From DHVE2 group archaeon (GTDB lineage Archaea; Thermoplasmatota; Thermoplasmata; Thermoplasmatales; Aciduliprofundaceae), in the NCBI GenBank assembly GCA_027056155.1, contig JALULR010000068.1, forward strand, positions 4,126-11,972: a DNA stretch of 7,847 bases, in the 5' to 3' direction. Below, in pieces: positions 1 through 6,558 of the stretch. The translations under genes were made by a program, and so were the position numbers. The first letter of the stretch is position 1; each line of letters begins with the position of its first letter. A model generated the notes under the pieces. That model saw only the letters and a list, made by a program, of their open reading frames with translations, was not told the DNA's origin and made no database searches.

Positions 1-220
1 CCTGCAGTATTCCCGATAGCTGCTCAGCTTCCTCGTAATTGTTTGCAGCGAGCATGGTTTTTATTCTTATTTTGAATACGAGCTCGTCCATCTCTTTTTC
101 TAGTTTTTCTACCTCGTTAGCCATGTCTTCGCTATCGAATATGAGCGCCGAATATGCAAGGTCTACAATCAGCTCTGATTTTTCTTTGATATCTACCAGC
201 AGGTCCTTGACCGACTCCAT
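1..220 (-). CDS. PhoU-like domain protein, N-terminal part (partial)
   Basis: Seventy-three codons are visible before the window edge cuts the gene. The product begins MESVKDLLVDIKEKSELIVD and continues as heptad-like, highly charged helices with the segments LAYSALIF, EKEMDELVFKIRIK and EEAEQLSGILQ. This pattern is typical of the PhoU-like helical domain that archaea place in front of a TrkA-C domain, in proteins thought to regulate potassium channels or other cation transport from the cytoplasm. The TrkA-C part would lie outside the window, so the full architecture is inferred. The start at 220 is chosen because no other in-frame ATG lies upstream and an AT-rich box is centred about 26 bases before it. 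The gene is divergent from the membrane protein at 312. The family is recognised from sequence memory; a generic PhoU-like coiled protein is the alternative. Confidence 0.72.
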   Translation of the reverse strand, partial: MESVKDLLVDIKEKSELIVDLAYSALIFDSEDMANEVEKLEKEMDELVFKIRIKTMLAANNYEEAEQLSGILQ

Positions 221-242
221 TATGATGCGTAGATTAAATAGG

Positions 243-252
243 GATATAATAT
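243..252 (-). promoter_or_regulatory. TATA-like promoter of the PhoU-like gene
   Basis: On the minus strand the box reads AATATTATATC, preceded by a purine-rich BRE-like CGAAA (254-258). Its centre is about 26 bases upstream of the ATG at 220, so transcription would start at or next to the start codon (leaderless). Confidence 0.55.
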
Positions 253-281
253 TTTCGCATATTGCAGTAGGGCATGGAAAG

Positions 282-289
282 TTTTAATA
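282..289 (+). promoter_or_regulatory. TATA-like promoter of the 312-689 gene
   Basis: TTTTAATA preceded by GGAAAG, which resembles an archaeal BRE. The centre is 26.5 bases upstream of the ATG at 312, predicting a leaderless mRNA. It sits back-to-back with the promoter of the divergent PhoU-like gene, about 30 bases away. Confidence 0.6.
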
Positions 290-311
290 CCCATGTATTT
301 ATAATCTAAAT

Positions 312-689
312 ATGGCCGTCGAGGACGTGGGCGAAACTATTATGTTCGTGGCGTATTTGTCATTAGTTGTAGCTGGAATTAATATAATATGGGGTATGTT
401 TTTTTATCCATGGGGTATAATTGGATTTGCGTTTGCAGGGGTAAATGTGGCAATGTTCTTCATGGCCACGCGAGCTAAGGAAGTTTACGGCGCTCGAGAC
501 TATGAGCGAGCTCGCTCTTCAATGTTTATTTTATCGCTGCTTGGATTTATATGCGGGCTGATTATTGTGGGCGTGTTTGCATATCAAGTATACCATGTGT
601 TAGATGATATTGTAGATCGAAGATACCTTGTAAAAGCTAAACGCAGTGATTTTTATGCGCCACCACAATTTCCAAATAATAAAAAATGA
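312..689 (+). CDS. Small three-helix membrane protein, unknown function
   Basis: A 125-residue protein with three predicted transmembrane helices at about residues 9-29, 33-52 and 71-93. A short hydrophilic loop (about 53-70, RAKEVYGARDYERARSS) lies between helices 2 and 3. A polar tail from about residue 100 is rich in Lys and Arg and ends in NNKK. By the positive-inside rule the loop and tail are probably cytoplasmic. I do not recognise a family. The general build resembles small archaeal membrane proteins of unknown function found beside cell-envelope genes, but no catalytic motif is visible. The start is supported by a TATA-like box at the leaderless distance. The gene converges on the next one with only 24 bases between the stop codons. 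Confidence 0.8.
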   Translation: MAVEDVGETIMFVAYLSLVVAGINIIWGMFFYPWGIIGFAFAGVNVAMFFMATRAKEVYGARDYERARSSMFILSLLGFICGLIIVGVFAYQVYHVLDDIVDRRYLVKAKRSDFYAPPQFPNNKK

Positions 690-692
690 GTG

Positions 693-708
693 TTTGATTT
701 TTATTTTA
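693..708 (+). terminator. T-rich termination region between convergent genes
   Basis: The 24-base gap between the two stop codons is T-rich on the plus strand (TTTGATTTTTATTTTA), as expected for an archaeal poly-U terminator of the 312-689 gene. The A6 run at 681-686 gives a matching T-tract for the opposing gene on the minus strand. No stable hairpin is seen. Confidence 0.4.
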
Positions 709-713
709 TGACC

Positions 714-1148
714 TCATGGGCTGTAGGGTGACATTTGTATTATGCCCACGCTTGCCACCACAAGTATTAATATGCCTACTACCGCAAGAGCCACAAAAAC
801 CCGCTTATCGGTACTTTCTATACTTGTGTCTGCAAATCCACCTAGCCCGCCAATTATCATTGATAATGCTCCAACTTCAATGATTATCCTGCCGCTCAGC
901 TTTCCACTTTCTGTGGAGTTTTTCCATTCTTGCAAAGTATCTTTGTACTCTTTAGAGTTCTGCCCAGAGTAAGTTGGCTTTGGGGTCCATGTTGCTGTTG
1001 TTACTACTATAGAACCTATGAAAATGATTATTACACCAATTATTATGGCTATACTCCATTTTAATGAGTTATGATTTTTTTTGAATATTGGTGGTGGCCC
1101 TTGTGGTTTTGGCCGTATATTGCTAACCAAGTCATCTTTACCATTCAT
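714..1148 (-). CDS. Three-helix membrane protein, unknown function
   Basis: A 144-residue protein. A polar, proline-containing N-terminus (KPQGPPP near residue 14-20) is followed by transmembrane helices at about 31-51, 87-106 and 117-138. The region between helices 1 and 2 (about 52-86) is polar, contains the N-glycosylation sequon NST (77-79) and is probably extracytoplasmic. That would put the N-terminus inside and the short C-terminus outside. Helix 2 carries the glycine-rich run GGLGG. I do not recognise a family and see no enzyme motif. The start at 1148 is supported by a TATA-like box centred 26.5 bases upstream. The gene is convergent with 312-689 and divergent from the 1319 unit. Confidence 0.8.
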   Translation of the reverse strand: MNGKDDLVSNIRPKPQGPPPIFKKNHNSLKWSIAIIIGVIIIFIGSIVVTTATWTPKPTYSGQNSKEYKDTLQEWKNSTESGKLSGRIIIEVGALSMIIGGLGGFADTSIESTDKRVFVALAVVGILILVVASVGIIQMSPYSP

Positions 1149-1170
1149 CTAAAGGTAATTCTAATGACGA

Positions 1171-1178
1171 TATATAAA
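1171..1178 (-). promoter_or_regulatory. TATA-like promoter of the 714-1148 gene
   Basis: On the minus strand the box reads TTTATATA, preceded by GCAAAAT as a possible BRE. The centre is 26.5 bases upstream of the ATG at 1148, which fits a leaderless transcript. Confidence 0.62.
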
Positions 1179-1287
1179 ATTTTGCGGTGGATTTTGCAAT
1201 AATTGTTGTTCTTATCGAATAGCTTGGCAGAGCATGCGCTCGATAAACTATGACGTGGTTGTTTGTATAAATCAAAAACTAAACGAA

Positions 1288-1297
1288 AATAATATAT
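1288..1297 (+). promoter_or_regulatory. TATA-like promoter of the 1319-3522 unit
   Basis: AATAATATAT preceded by CGAAA (1284-1288), a good BRE/TATA arrangement. The centre is about 26.5 bases upstream of the ATG at 1319. It probably drives both the small membrane protein and the overlapping LTD-PLD gene. Confidence 0.58.
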
Positions 1298-1318
1298 GCC
1301 ATATACCAATACACGCGT

Positions 1319-1708
1319 ATGGCTTGGAGGAAGATAAGGGAGTTCTTGCTCCTGATAGGTTTTGTCCTGCTTGGCACGGGACTCTATTTGACGATTACCG
1401 GAGGGTATTGGGTGCTCCAGCGCTCTACTTTCATAGATAAAAACGATGGCATGGAGCAGCTTACAGCATGGGCGGGTAATTGGAACTGGTGGTTTTTAAC
1501 TCTCGGTTTAATATTGCTTGCAATAGGCGGCTGGTATGTTTATGATACTATCCGCAAGAGGAGTAAGTTTGAAGAATACATGGCAACAGAGAGCAAGAAG
1601 AAGTTTGTGCAGGACCTTAGGGATATTGAAGAGATTGCATACAAGCTTGGTCCGAAATACGAAGAGCGTCTTGCTGAGAAAAAGCGAGAATGGCATATAA
1701 AACATTAA
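1319..1708 (+). CDS. Two-helix membrane protein with charged C-terminal tail
   Basis: A 129-residue protein with transmembrane helices at about 9-27 and 57-76, joined by an extracytoplasmic segment with several Trp residues (WAGNWNWW). A long, highly charged helical tail (about 78-129, KKKFVQDLRDIEEIAYKLG) is most likely cytoplasmic. The build recalls small archaeal membrane proteins of uncharacterised DUF families (DUF3198-like is possible), but I cannot confirm membership. The start is supported by a TATA-like box at the leaderless distance. The last 19 bases overlap the start of the LTD-PLD gene in another frame, which indicates one transcript, possible translational coupling, and perhaps a shared membrane complex or quality-control role. 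The coupling is inference. Confidence 0.75.
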   Translation: MAWRKIREFLLLIGFVLLGTGLYLTITGGYWVLQRSTFIDKNDGMEQLTAWAGNWNWWFLTLGLILLAIGGWYVYDTIRKRSKFEEYMATESKKKFVQDLRDIEEIAYKLGPKYEERLAEKKREWHIKH

Positions 1709-3522
1709 TTTTTGTATTGTTTTTATTTCTGTTTTTAGTATCTGTGCCTAAAAGTAGTGTAGATGCTAAGGCGCCTAGTAAGAGTCATGTTTTGATTTAT
1801 GAAGTATCGCCATATTCTTATTCAAATGCACATATGGACTACGTATGCTTGGTCAATCCTACAAAGACCAGCATAAACTTAGATGGCTATGCGCTCACTG
1901 ATTTTGAAGGCAAAATTTGGTTAAATGGTACTTTAAAACCATGGGCGAAAATGTATGTTGCGGAGAATGCAACGGCATTTGAAAGATACATGGGGTTCAC
2001 GCCCAATTTAACATATTCTTCTAACACTGGCAAGTTTGCACTTAGCAACTCTGGAGATGAGGCAGCAATATTGCATAATGGCAAGATTGTGGACTTGGTT
2101 ATATATGGAAACAGCAAGTATAATGGCACAGGTTGGTGCGGCGAGCCTCTGAAAGTATATCGCGGGCATGTATTTAGAAGAGTTAGTTTCAAAGATACGG
2201 ATTCTCCCGTGGATTGGAGCAATTACCATCGGATTGGGCAAAGTGCATTCTCTCCTATTATCGTAAAAGCGCCTACAGAGCTTTTTGTGTATCCCGACGA
2301 TGTTAATGAGTTGTATAGATATATAAGCAATGCAAGGCAGAGCTTGGATATTGAAGTATATACTTTATCAAGCTTAAAAGTTGAGCAGGCGCTTGAACAG
2401 GATATTAAAAGAGGAGTAAATGTGACAATTTTGCTTGAAGGCTCGCCTGTTGGCGGGCTCCATGATGCGGAGCGTTATGTTATTCAGCGCTTGTACATGG
2501 CAGGTGCCAAGATATTCTTTATGGAAAACATTGCTAGCATGCATAACCGCTATGATTTTGTGCATTCAAAGTTTATAATACGAGATGGAAAAGCAGTGCT
2601 CATCTCAACTGAAAACATGGATATGATTTCACTTTCCCCATGTGGGAACAGAGGCTACGGCATAATAATGAGAAGCTCAAAGCTTGCGGCGTATTTTTTA
2701 AAAGTATTCAATGATGATGTAAAGAGGGTGCAGGACATACACGAGTATGCTGGTGAGTTTACCTATGTGGCGCCACCGCGAGCGTTGCCTGTCGAGTCTC
2801 ATATTAAAAAATTCAATCCCGCAAACTTAACAGCATCTATAAGTACCGTGCTTGCCCCCGATTATTCACTTTCCTCATTTAATAATTTTGTAAATGCTGA
2901 GAAGAGCGTAGATGTAGAAGCGCTGTACCTCAAAGATTACGCCCTTGCTATGGTGTACCCTAAGGCGAGCCGCATATTGGTGCAAGAGCCAGAATCAGGG
3001 TATCATATGAGAGAGTTCAGGCAAGAGGGCATAAAAATGCTCCACGCTAAGTTGCTTATTGGAGATAATGCGGTGCTTGTGGGAAGTATGAATTTTGGAA
3101 GAGCATCAATAACGAAAAACCGCGAAGTTTCCGTAATAATTAGTGGCAAGGATGCTGTGCACTTCTTTGAAGATGTTTTTAATTACGATTGGTATTACCA
3201 TAATAATATTGCAGTGATGCGAATTACTACCCATGAAAATGAAGTTTTCATTGATTTGAGAGATACCGTGGGCAGGGTAAAATCGTATAGCATTTATATT
3301 GATAAGGTGCTTCGCTATTCTGGCACTAAAACTACGCTGAAGTTTAAGCTTGGACCTGGCGAGCACAATATCAAATGTCTTGCCTCTTTTGAAGATGGCA
3401 CCGAAGATGTTGTTATAAAAGAGGTGAGTATAGCAAGGAAAATAATTTTTGAGCCAGAATATGTGTTTCTATTTTTGGTTTTTGCAGTATTCCTTTATAA
3501 ACTCTGGCAAAACCATGGCTGA
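1690..3522 (+). CDS. Exported membrane-anchored lamin-tail/PLD-family nuclease or phospholipase
   Basis: A 610-residue surface protein. Residues 1-27 form a signal peptide with a long Leu/Phe core. Residues about 32-182 look like a lamin-tail (LTD) beta-sandwich (IYEVSP, DYVCLVNP, NLDGYALTD, LSNSGDEA, VDLVIYG). Two phospholipase-D-type halves follow, each with HxK(x)4D: H292/K294/D299, and H452/K454/D459 followed by GSMNFG. Residues about 515-585 look like a small beta-rich domain, and a helix at about 591-606 anchors the C-terminus. Six N-glycosylation sequons fit an outside location. PLD-family enzymes pair two HKD motifs in one active site and cut phosphodiesters in DNA, RNA or phospholipids; the substrate here is unknown. 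The first HKD is followed by IST rather than the usual GS. The gene overlaps the preceding one by 19 bases, and the ATG at 1690 opens directly into the signal peptide. Confidence 0.88.
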   Translation: MAYKTLIFVLFLFLFLVSVPKSSVDAKAPSKSHVLIYEVSPYSYSNAHMDYVCLVNPTKTSINLDGYALTDFEGKIWLNGTLKPWAKMYVAENATAFERYMGFTPNLTYSSNTGKFALSNSGDEAAILHNGKIVDLVIYGNSKYNGTGWCGEPLKVYRGHVFRRVSFKDTDSPVDWSNYHRIGQSAFSPIIVKAPTELFVYPDDVNELYRYISNARQSLDIEVYTLSSLKVEQALEQDIKRGVNVTILLEGSPVGGLHDAERYVIQRLYMAGAKIFFMENIASMHNRYDFVHSKFIIRDGKAVLISTENMDMISLSPCGNRGYGIIMRSSKLAAYFLKVFNDDVKRVQDIHEYAGEFTYVAPPRALPVESHIKKFNPANLTASISTVLAPDYSLSSFNNFVNAEKSVDVEALYLKDYALAMVYPKASRILVQEPESGYHMREFRQEGIKMLHAKLLIGDNAVLVGSMNFGRASITKNREVSVIISGKDAVHFFEDVFNYDWYYHNNIAVMRITTHENEVFIDLRDTVGRVKSYSIYIDKVLRYSGTKTTLKFKLGPGEHNIKCLASFEDGTEDVVIKEVSIARKIIFEPEYVFLFLVFAVFLYKLWQNHG

Positions 3523-4287
3523 TTGGTAAATTTCACTATTGAAGTACCTTGTTTTGAAGTTTTGCATTCTCCTCATAGTAATTTTATCATCGCTAGCAAT
3601 TACGAACGCCCACATGCCTGATGGATAAGTTGGAATGTATGCGAGGTATAATTTTACATATTTAAAGATCTTGCTAATCTCCTTATAAGCTCTGCAAGCC
3701 TCCTCCGGGTGATAGAATGGAGAGCCGCATTGCTGAGCAACCACTCCCTTTGCCAAGAGTGCATTTTTCAAATTCTTGTAAAATTCAAGCTTAAACAAAC
3801 CTTCCGCAGGGCCGACAGGGTCTGTTGAATCAACAATTATTACATCAAATCCAGAGTTCTCTTTTACGAATTTAATGCCATCGCCAATATGCAATTTCAC
3901 CCTTGAATCTTGATATGCTTTTGAGATTTCGGGTAGGTATTTTTTACTCAACTCCACGACCTTCTCGTCAATCTCTACGACATGCACTTCTTCCGGCTCA
4001 TGCTTCAGTGCCTCCCGCGCAGCGCCGCCATCGCCTCCTCCTATAATTAGAACTCTCTTTGGCGCGGGGTGTGTGAGCATGGGCACATGTGCTATCATCT
4101 CGTGATATATGTACTCATCTCTCTCGGTAGTCTGTACAGTGCCGTCTATTACCAGCAGTTTTCCAAAATCAAATGTGTCAAATACGTGAATATCTTGGTA
4201 CTCAGAGCGCACATGCTCGAGCTCGCTTTTAATTCTGAACCCCAGCCTTGCGTTCTCGGTGTGCAATTCGTCGAACCAAAGCTCCAT
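3469..4287 (-). CDS. speE: Polyamine aminopropyltransferase (spermidine synthase family)
   Basis: A 272-residue cytoplasmic enzyme that transfers the aminopropyl group of decarboxylated S-adenosylmethionine to a diamine: putrescine in bacteria, often agmatine or longer amines in archaea. It starts MELWFDELHT, the usual family N-terminus, then shows DGTVQTTERDEYIYHEM (about 48-64), the nucleotide-binding GGGDGG (83-88), the acidic VVEID (103-107) and the catalytic VDSTDPVGP (152-160). Length is normal for the family. The reading frame could extend to an ATG at 4338, but TTTAAATA lies inside that extension exactly 26.5 bases before 4287, so 4287 is preferred. The C-terminal FIKEYCKNQK fits the family, although it is encoded antisense to the end of the LTD-PLD gene (54-base overlap). 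The exact amine acceptor cannot be told from sequence. Confidence 0.94.
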   Translation of the reverse strand: MELWFDELHTENARLGFRIKSELEHVRSEYQDIHVFDTFDFGKLLVIDGTVQTTERDEYIYHEMIAHVPMLTHPAPKRVLIIGGGDGGAAREALKHEPEEVHVVEIDEKVVELSKKYLPEISKAYQDSRVKLHIGDGIKFVKENSGFDVIIVDSTDPVGPAEGLFKLEFYKNLKNALLAKGVVAQQCGSPFYHPEEACRAYKEISKIFKYVKLYLAYIPTYPSGMWAFVIASDDKITMRRMQNFKTRYFNSEIYQSAMVLPEFIKEYCKNQK

Positions 4288-4309
4288 GCTGTGGGTGATA
4301 TCCCGTCTG

Positions 4310-4317
4310 TATTTAAA
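4310..4317 (-). promoter_or_regulatory. TATA-like promoter of speE
   Basis: On the minus strand this reads TTTAAATA, a near-consensus archaeal box, centred 26.5 bases upstream of the ATG at 4287. It supports a leaderless speE mRNA and rejects the longer start at 4338. Confidence 0.7.
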
Positions 4318-4363
4318 TCTCACCACAATTTTAACCATACTAGCTCATTGCTCATCAAACTTT

Positions 4364-4791
4364 CTAAACGCACCCCCCTAAAAGCAGCGCTAGCATCATG
4401 ATAATAAGGCCGTATCCGCCGGATATAAAGAGCTCTGGAACTTGCGCAGGTGTGGCTTCGGAGAACATGTTAATTAGGGTATTCCATATCCCATTATCTT
4501 CTAAGCCAAGGGACCATATTCCCGTTCCTCCGAGCCCTGTGTTCAGCACGAATTTCTATTTCATTGCGAGAGATTGCGAGTCATTGTACCAAATCTGGTG
4601 ATAGTACCCGTCGCTTCCGTAGTACACGTACCAAGGAGTGTGCGAGTTGCTGTCCCACTTTCTCCCGTAATTCTGAGCGTCCTGCACTGCCTGCCTCATT
4701 AATATTGCCGTGCCGTAGGTGGCATTCGCTCCCGGTTTGTCGGAATCGCAGAGCCAGTGTCTTCCATAAAAAGGCACGCCTAGAATATTTG
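4364..4791 (-). pseudogene. Severed C-terminal part of the tandem GH18 protein
   Basis: This continues the second GH18 domain, shifted by one frame. It encodes ILGVPFYGRHW, then SDKPGANATYG, YGRKWDSNSHTPWY and GLGGTGIWSL, which match the first domain segment by segment (ILGVPLYGYEW, NQPGAKTTG, YGRNWDSDSHTPWY, GLGGTGLWSL). An in-frame TAG at 4556-4558 sits between MK and KFVLN, exactly where the first domain has Trp (KLKWNYVI). The frame then runs through ATPAQVPEL into a hydrophobic segment (GLIIMMLALLL) that looks like a C-terminal membrane anchor or sorting signal. It ends GGCV without the usual basic tail; skipping one G of the G6 run at 4373-4378 would give GGAFRKFDEQ and a stop at 4345. 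It has no promoter of its own and probably has no independent product. Mutation and sequencing error are both possible. Confidence 0.78.
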
Positions 4792-5634
4792 CTATTTCGG
4801 AAAATAGTTTTCCAAGATGTGTACTGAGTCCACCTCGTCCATTCTGGTGGAGTCATTGTAAGGCGCCACGGGCCCCGTGTGCGTGGAATCTTGGAAGTAA
4901 TAGTCGTAGCCCATTAAGAAAACATTGTTCACGTATTGCCCAAGGTTTGCGTTTCTAAACACGTTTTCCACAGAGTAAGCTACACAGAACGATATATGGT
5001 AATTTGGGTTCGCGTTTTTTAGTGTGTCATGCAGTTTCTGCATGAAATTTTCAAATAGCGCCGTATTGCTTCCTCCTGTGTACTTGTTTGTGTCTCTGGG
5101 CAGCTCGAAGTCTATGTTTACGCCGTCTGCTTTGTATTTCTGCAATTCCCCAAGCACATTGTTGGCGAAGTCATCAGAGTGGTAAGCGAATATGCTGTCC
5201 TGCACATCTTGGTCAAATGCATCTATGGCTATTGTCACTTTCACTCCGTGCTCCTTTGCAAGGTTGTATATGGCATCGTAATTGGTCATATTGCTTTCGT
5301 CGAGCGAGCCGTCTGCTTTGGCGTGAAGATATGCGTACGAGATATAACTCACTGCGTTCCACATATCCGGATTGTACCATGATTGATACCATGAGGGGTC
5401 AATCCAATATGGATAGAAAGCGTATACTTCTTTAACTAATCCGTGGGTGTCTTTCCAGAATATGCCCGTAAGATCACTCCATATTCCTTGGTCTTCGTTG
5501 CTCAAGCTCCAGAGCCCCGTACCGCCAAGCCCCTCGCTAATCACGTAGTTCCATTTTAGCTTCAAGGATTCTCTATCATCGTACCCGCCCTGATACCAGT
5601 GCCCCCCGTCCTGATAAGCGTACCAAGGAGTGTG
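4627..5634 (-). repeat. Diverged tandem duplication of the GH18 domain
   Basis: The two GH18 units come from an internal duplication. Most similarity is at protein level, but some identity remains in the DNA: the 16-mer CGTACCAAGGAGTGTG occurs at 4627-4642 and 5619-5634 (plus-strand reading), in the segment encoding SHTPWY. The span given joins these two matching sites; the full duplicated units are about 6411-5443 and 5433-4400. Confidence 0.6.
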
Positions 5635-6537
5635 AGAATCGGAATCCCAGTTTCTGCCATAGTCAGAAGCCCTGCTCTCCATCTCTTTCATTGAATACTC
5701 TGTACCCGAGCCTGTTGTTTTTGCTCCCGGCTGGTTGGATTCCGCGGGCCATTCATATCCGTAAAGAGGCACTCCTAGGATTATCTTCCATCGCGGAAAA
5801 TAATTTTCAAGGATTGAGACAGCGTCAATTATGTCGTACTGGTTTGGGTCATTGTAGGGTGCCACCGCGCCGGTGTTTTGAGAGGTGCTCCAGTGAAACT
5901 CGTAGCCCCAGAGATAAATTGAATCCACATAACTTGCTAGCTCAGAGTTTCTGAATGCGTGGGATACTGCGCCTGATGTGCTAAACGCCACAAGATAACT
6001 TGCGTCTTTATACTTCACCGCGTTGTAAAGGGTGCTAATGAGCTCTTCCCATAATTGCGAGTTGGCACCGCCAGTGACTGAATTTGTATCTCTGATATTC
6101 GGAAAATCGAGCAAAACGCCATCTGCATTGTAGTTATCCAGCATGCTGAGAATGCTATTCACTATGTCCGTGCGGTGATTTGCGAGTATGCTATCTTCCA
6201 CATCTTGATTGAATGAGCTCACCACGATGGCAACCCGAACGTTGTTATCTCGTGCCTTATTTGCCACAGTGTTAAAGTTTCCCATGTGGCCATCGTCGAG
6301 AGTGCCATCAGATTGGGCTGCCATGGAGTAGTACATCACGTATGTGAGGTCCCCCCACTTGGGCTGGTATGAATTCGGGTCAACCCAGTATGGCCAAAAT
6401 CCGTACACATCGCGAGTTAGAGCGTGTGTCATGCTGTTTTCTTTATCTCTTATATCGTTTGTGTTTAGCGCCACGAGGGGTATAATTAGAAGCGCTACAG
6501 AAATTGCCTCCAATGTAATTGTATAAGCTCTAAACAT
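4792..6537 (-). CDS. Secreted tandem GH18 (chitinase-like) protein, truncated by frameshift
   Basis: A 581-codon open frame. Residues 1-25 resemble a signal peptide. The first GH18-like domain (about 43-365) begins VYGFWPYWVDP; the second (about 369 onward) begins VYAFYPYWIDP, and the two align along their length. In the second, DGVNIDFE (471-478) carries the catalytic Glu (E478) and MGYDYYF the usual YD, so it looks active in design; the DGVNIDFE form recalls YaaH/SleL-type GH18 enzymes, which cleave beta-1,4 linkages of GlcNAc-containing polymers. In the first, the same positions read DGVLLDFP and WGYEFHW, so the Glu is Pro146 and the Asp is Glu213, suggesting a non-catalytic, perhaps glycan-binding, domain. 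The frame stops after HILENYFPK, in the middle of the second domain; the rest is at 4364-4791 in another frame. The substrate could be chitin, an envelope glycan or S-layer sugars. The start is supported by a TATA-like box. Confidence 0.88.
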   Translation of the reverse strand: MFRAYTITLEAISVALLIIPLVALNTNDIRDKENSMTHALTRDVYGFWPYWVDPNSYQPKWGDLTYVMYYSMAAQSDGTLDDGHMGNFNTVANKARDNNVRVAIVVSSFNQDVEDSILANHRTDIVNSILSMLDNYNADGVLLDFPNIRDTNSVTGGANSQLWEELISTLYNAVKYKDASYLVAFSTSGAVSHAFRNSELASYVDSIYLWGYEFHWSTSQNTGAVAPYNDPNQYDIIDAVSILENYFPRWKIILGVPLYGYEWPAESNQPGAKTTGSGTEYSMKEMESRASDYGRNWDSDSHTPWYAYQDGGHWYQGGYDDRESLKLKWNYVISEGLGGTGLWSLSNEDQGIWSDLTGIFWKDTHGLVKEVYAFYPYWIDPSWYQSWYNPDMWNAVSYISYAYLHAKADGSLDESNMTNYDAIYNLAKEHGVKVTIAIDAFDQDVQDSIFAYHSDDFANNVLGELQKYKADGVNIDFELPRDTNKYTGGSNTALFENFMQKLHDTLKNANPNYHISFCVAYSVENVFRNANLGQYVNNVFLMGYDYYFQDSTHTGPVAPYNDSTRMDEVDSVHILENYFPK

Positions 6538-6558
6538 AATGAGCTATCACTTTTTGCT

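Noticed and set aside
39..287. An 82-codon plus-strand open frame rich in Ser
   Set aside because: It is antisense to the PhoU-like gene, whose minus-strand product has clear family-like helices and a promoter; the Ser-rich translation is a shadow.
742..972. A plus-strand frame opposite the 714-1148 membrane protein
   Set aside because: Its translation has no recognisable structure, while the minus-strand frame has three clean membrane helices and a promoter.
1234..1440. A 68-codon frame overlapping the start of the 1319 gene
   Set aside because: It has no promoter at the expected distance and overlaps a better supported gene in another frame.
4288..4338. N-terminal extension of speE
   Set aside because: The promoter box lies inside it and the family N-terminus begins at the ATG at 4287.
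4784..4806. Programmed -1 frameshifting as the explanation for the GH18 break
   Set aside because: There is no strong slippery heptamer or obvious downstream structure, and a separate amber codon and possible third shift lie downstream, so decay or sequencing error is more economical.
4860..4885. GC-rich palindrome CACGGGCCCCGTG as a possible terminator or operator
   Set aside because: It lies within the conserved coding segment for GPVAPYND of the second GH18 domain and has no T-tract.
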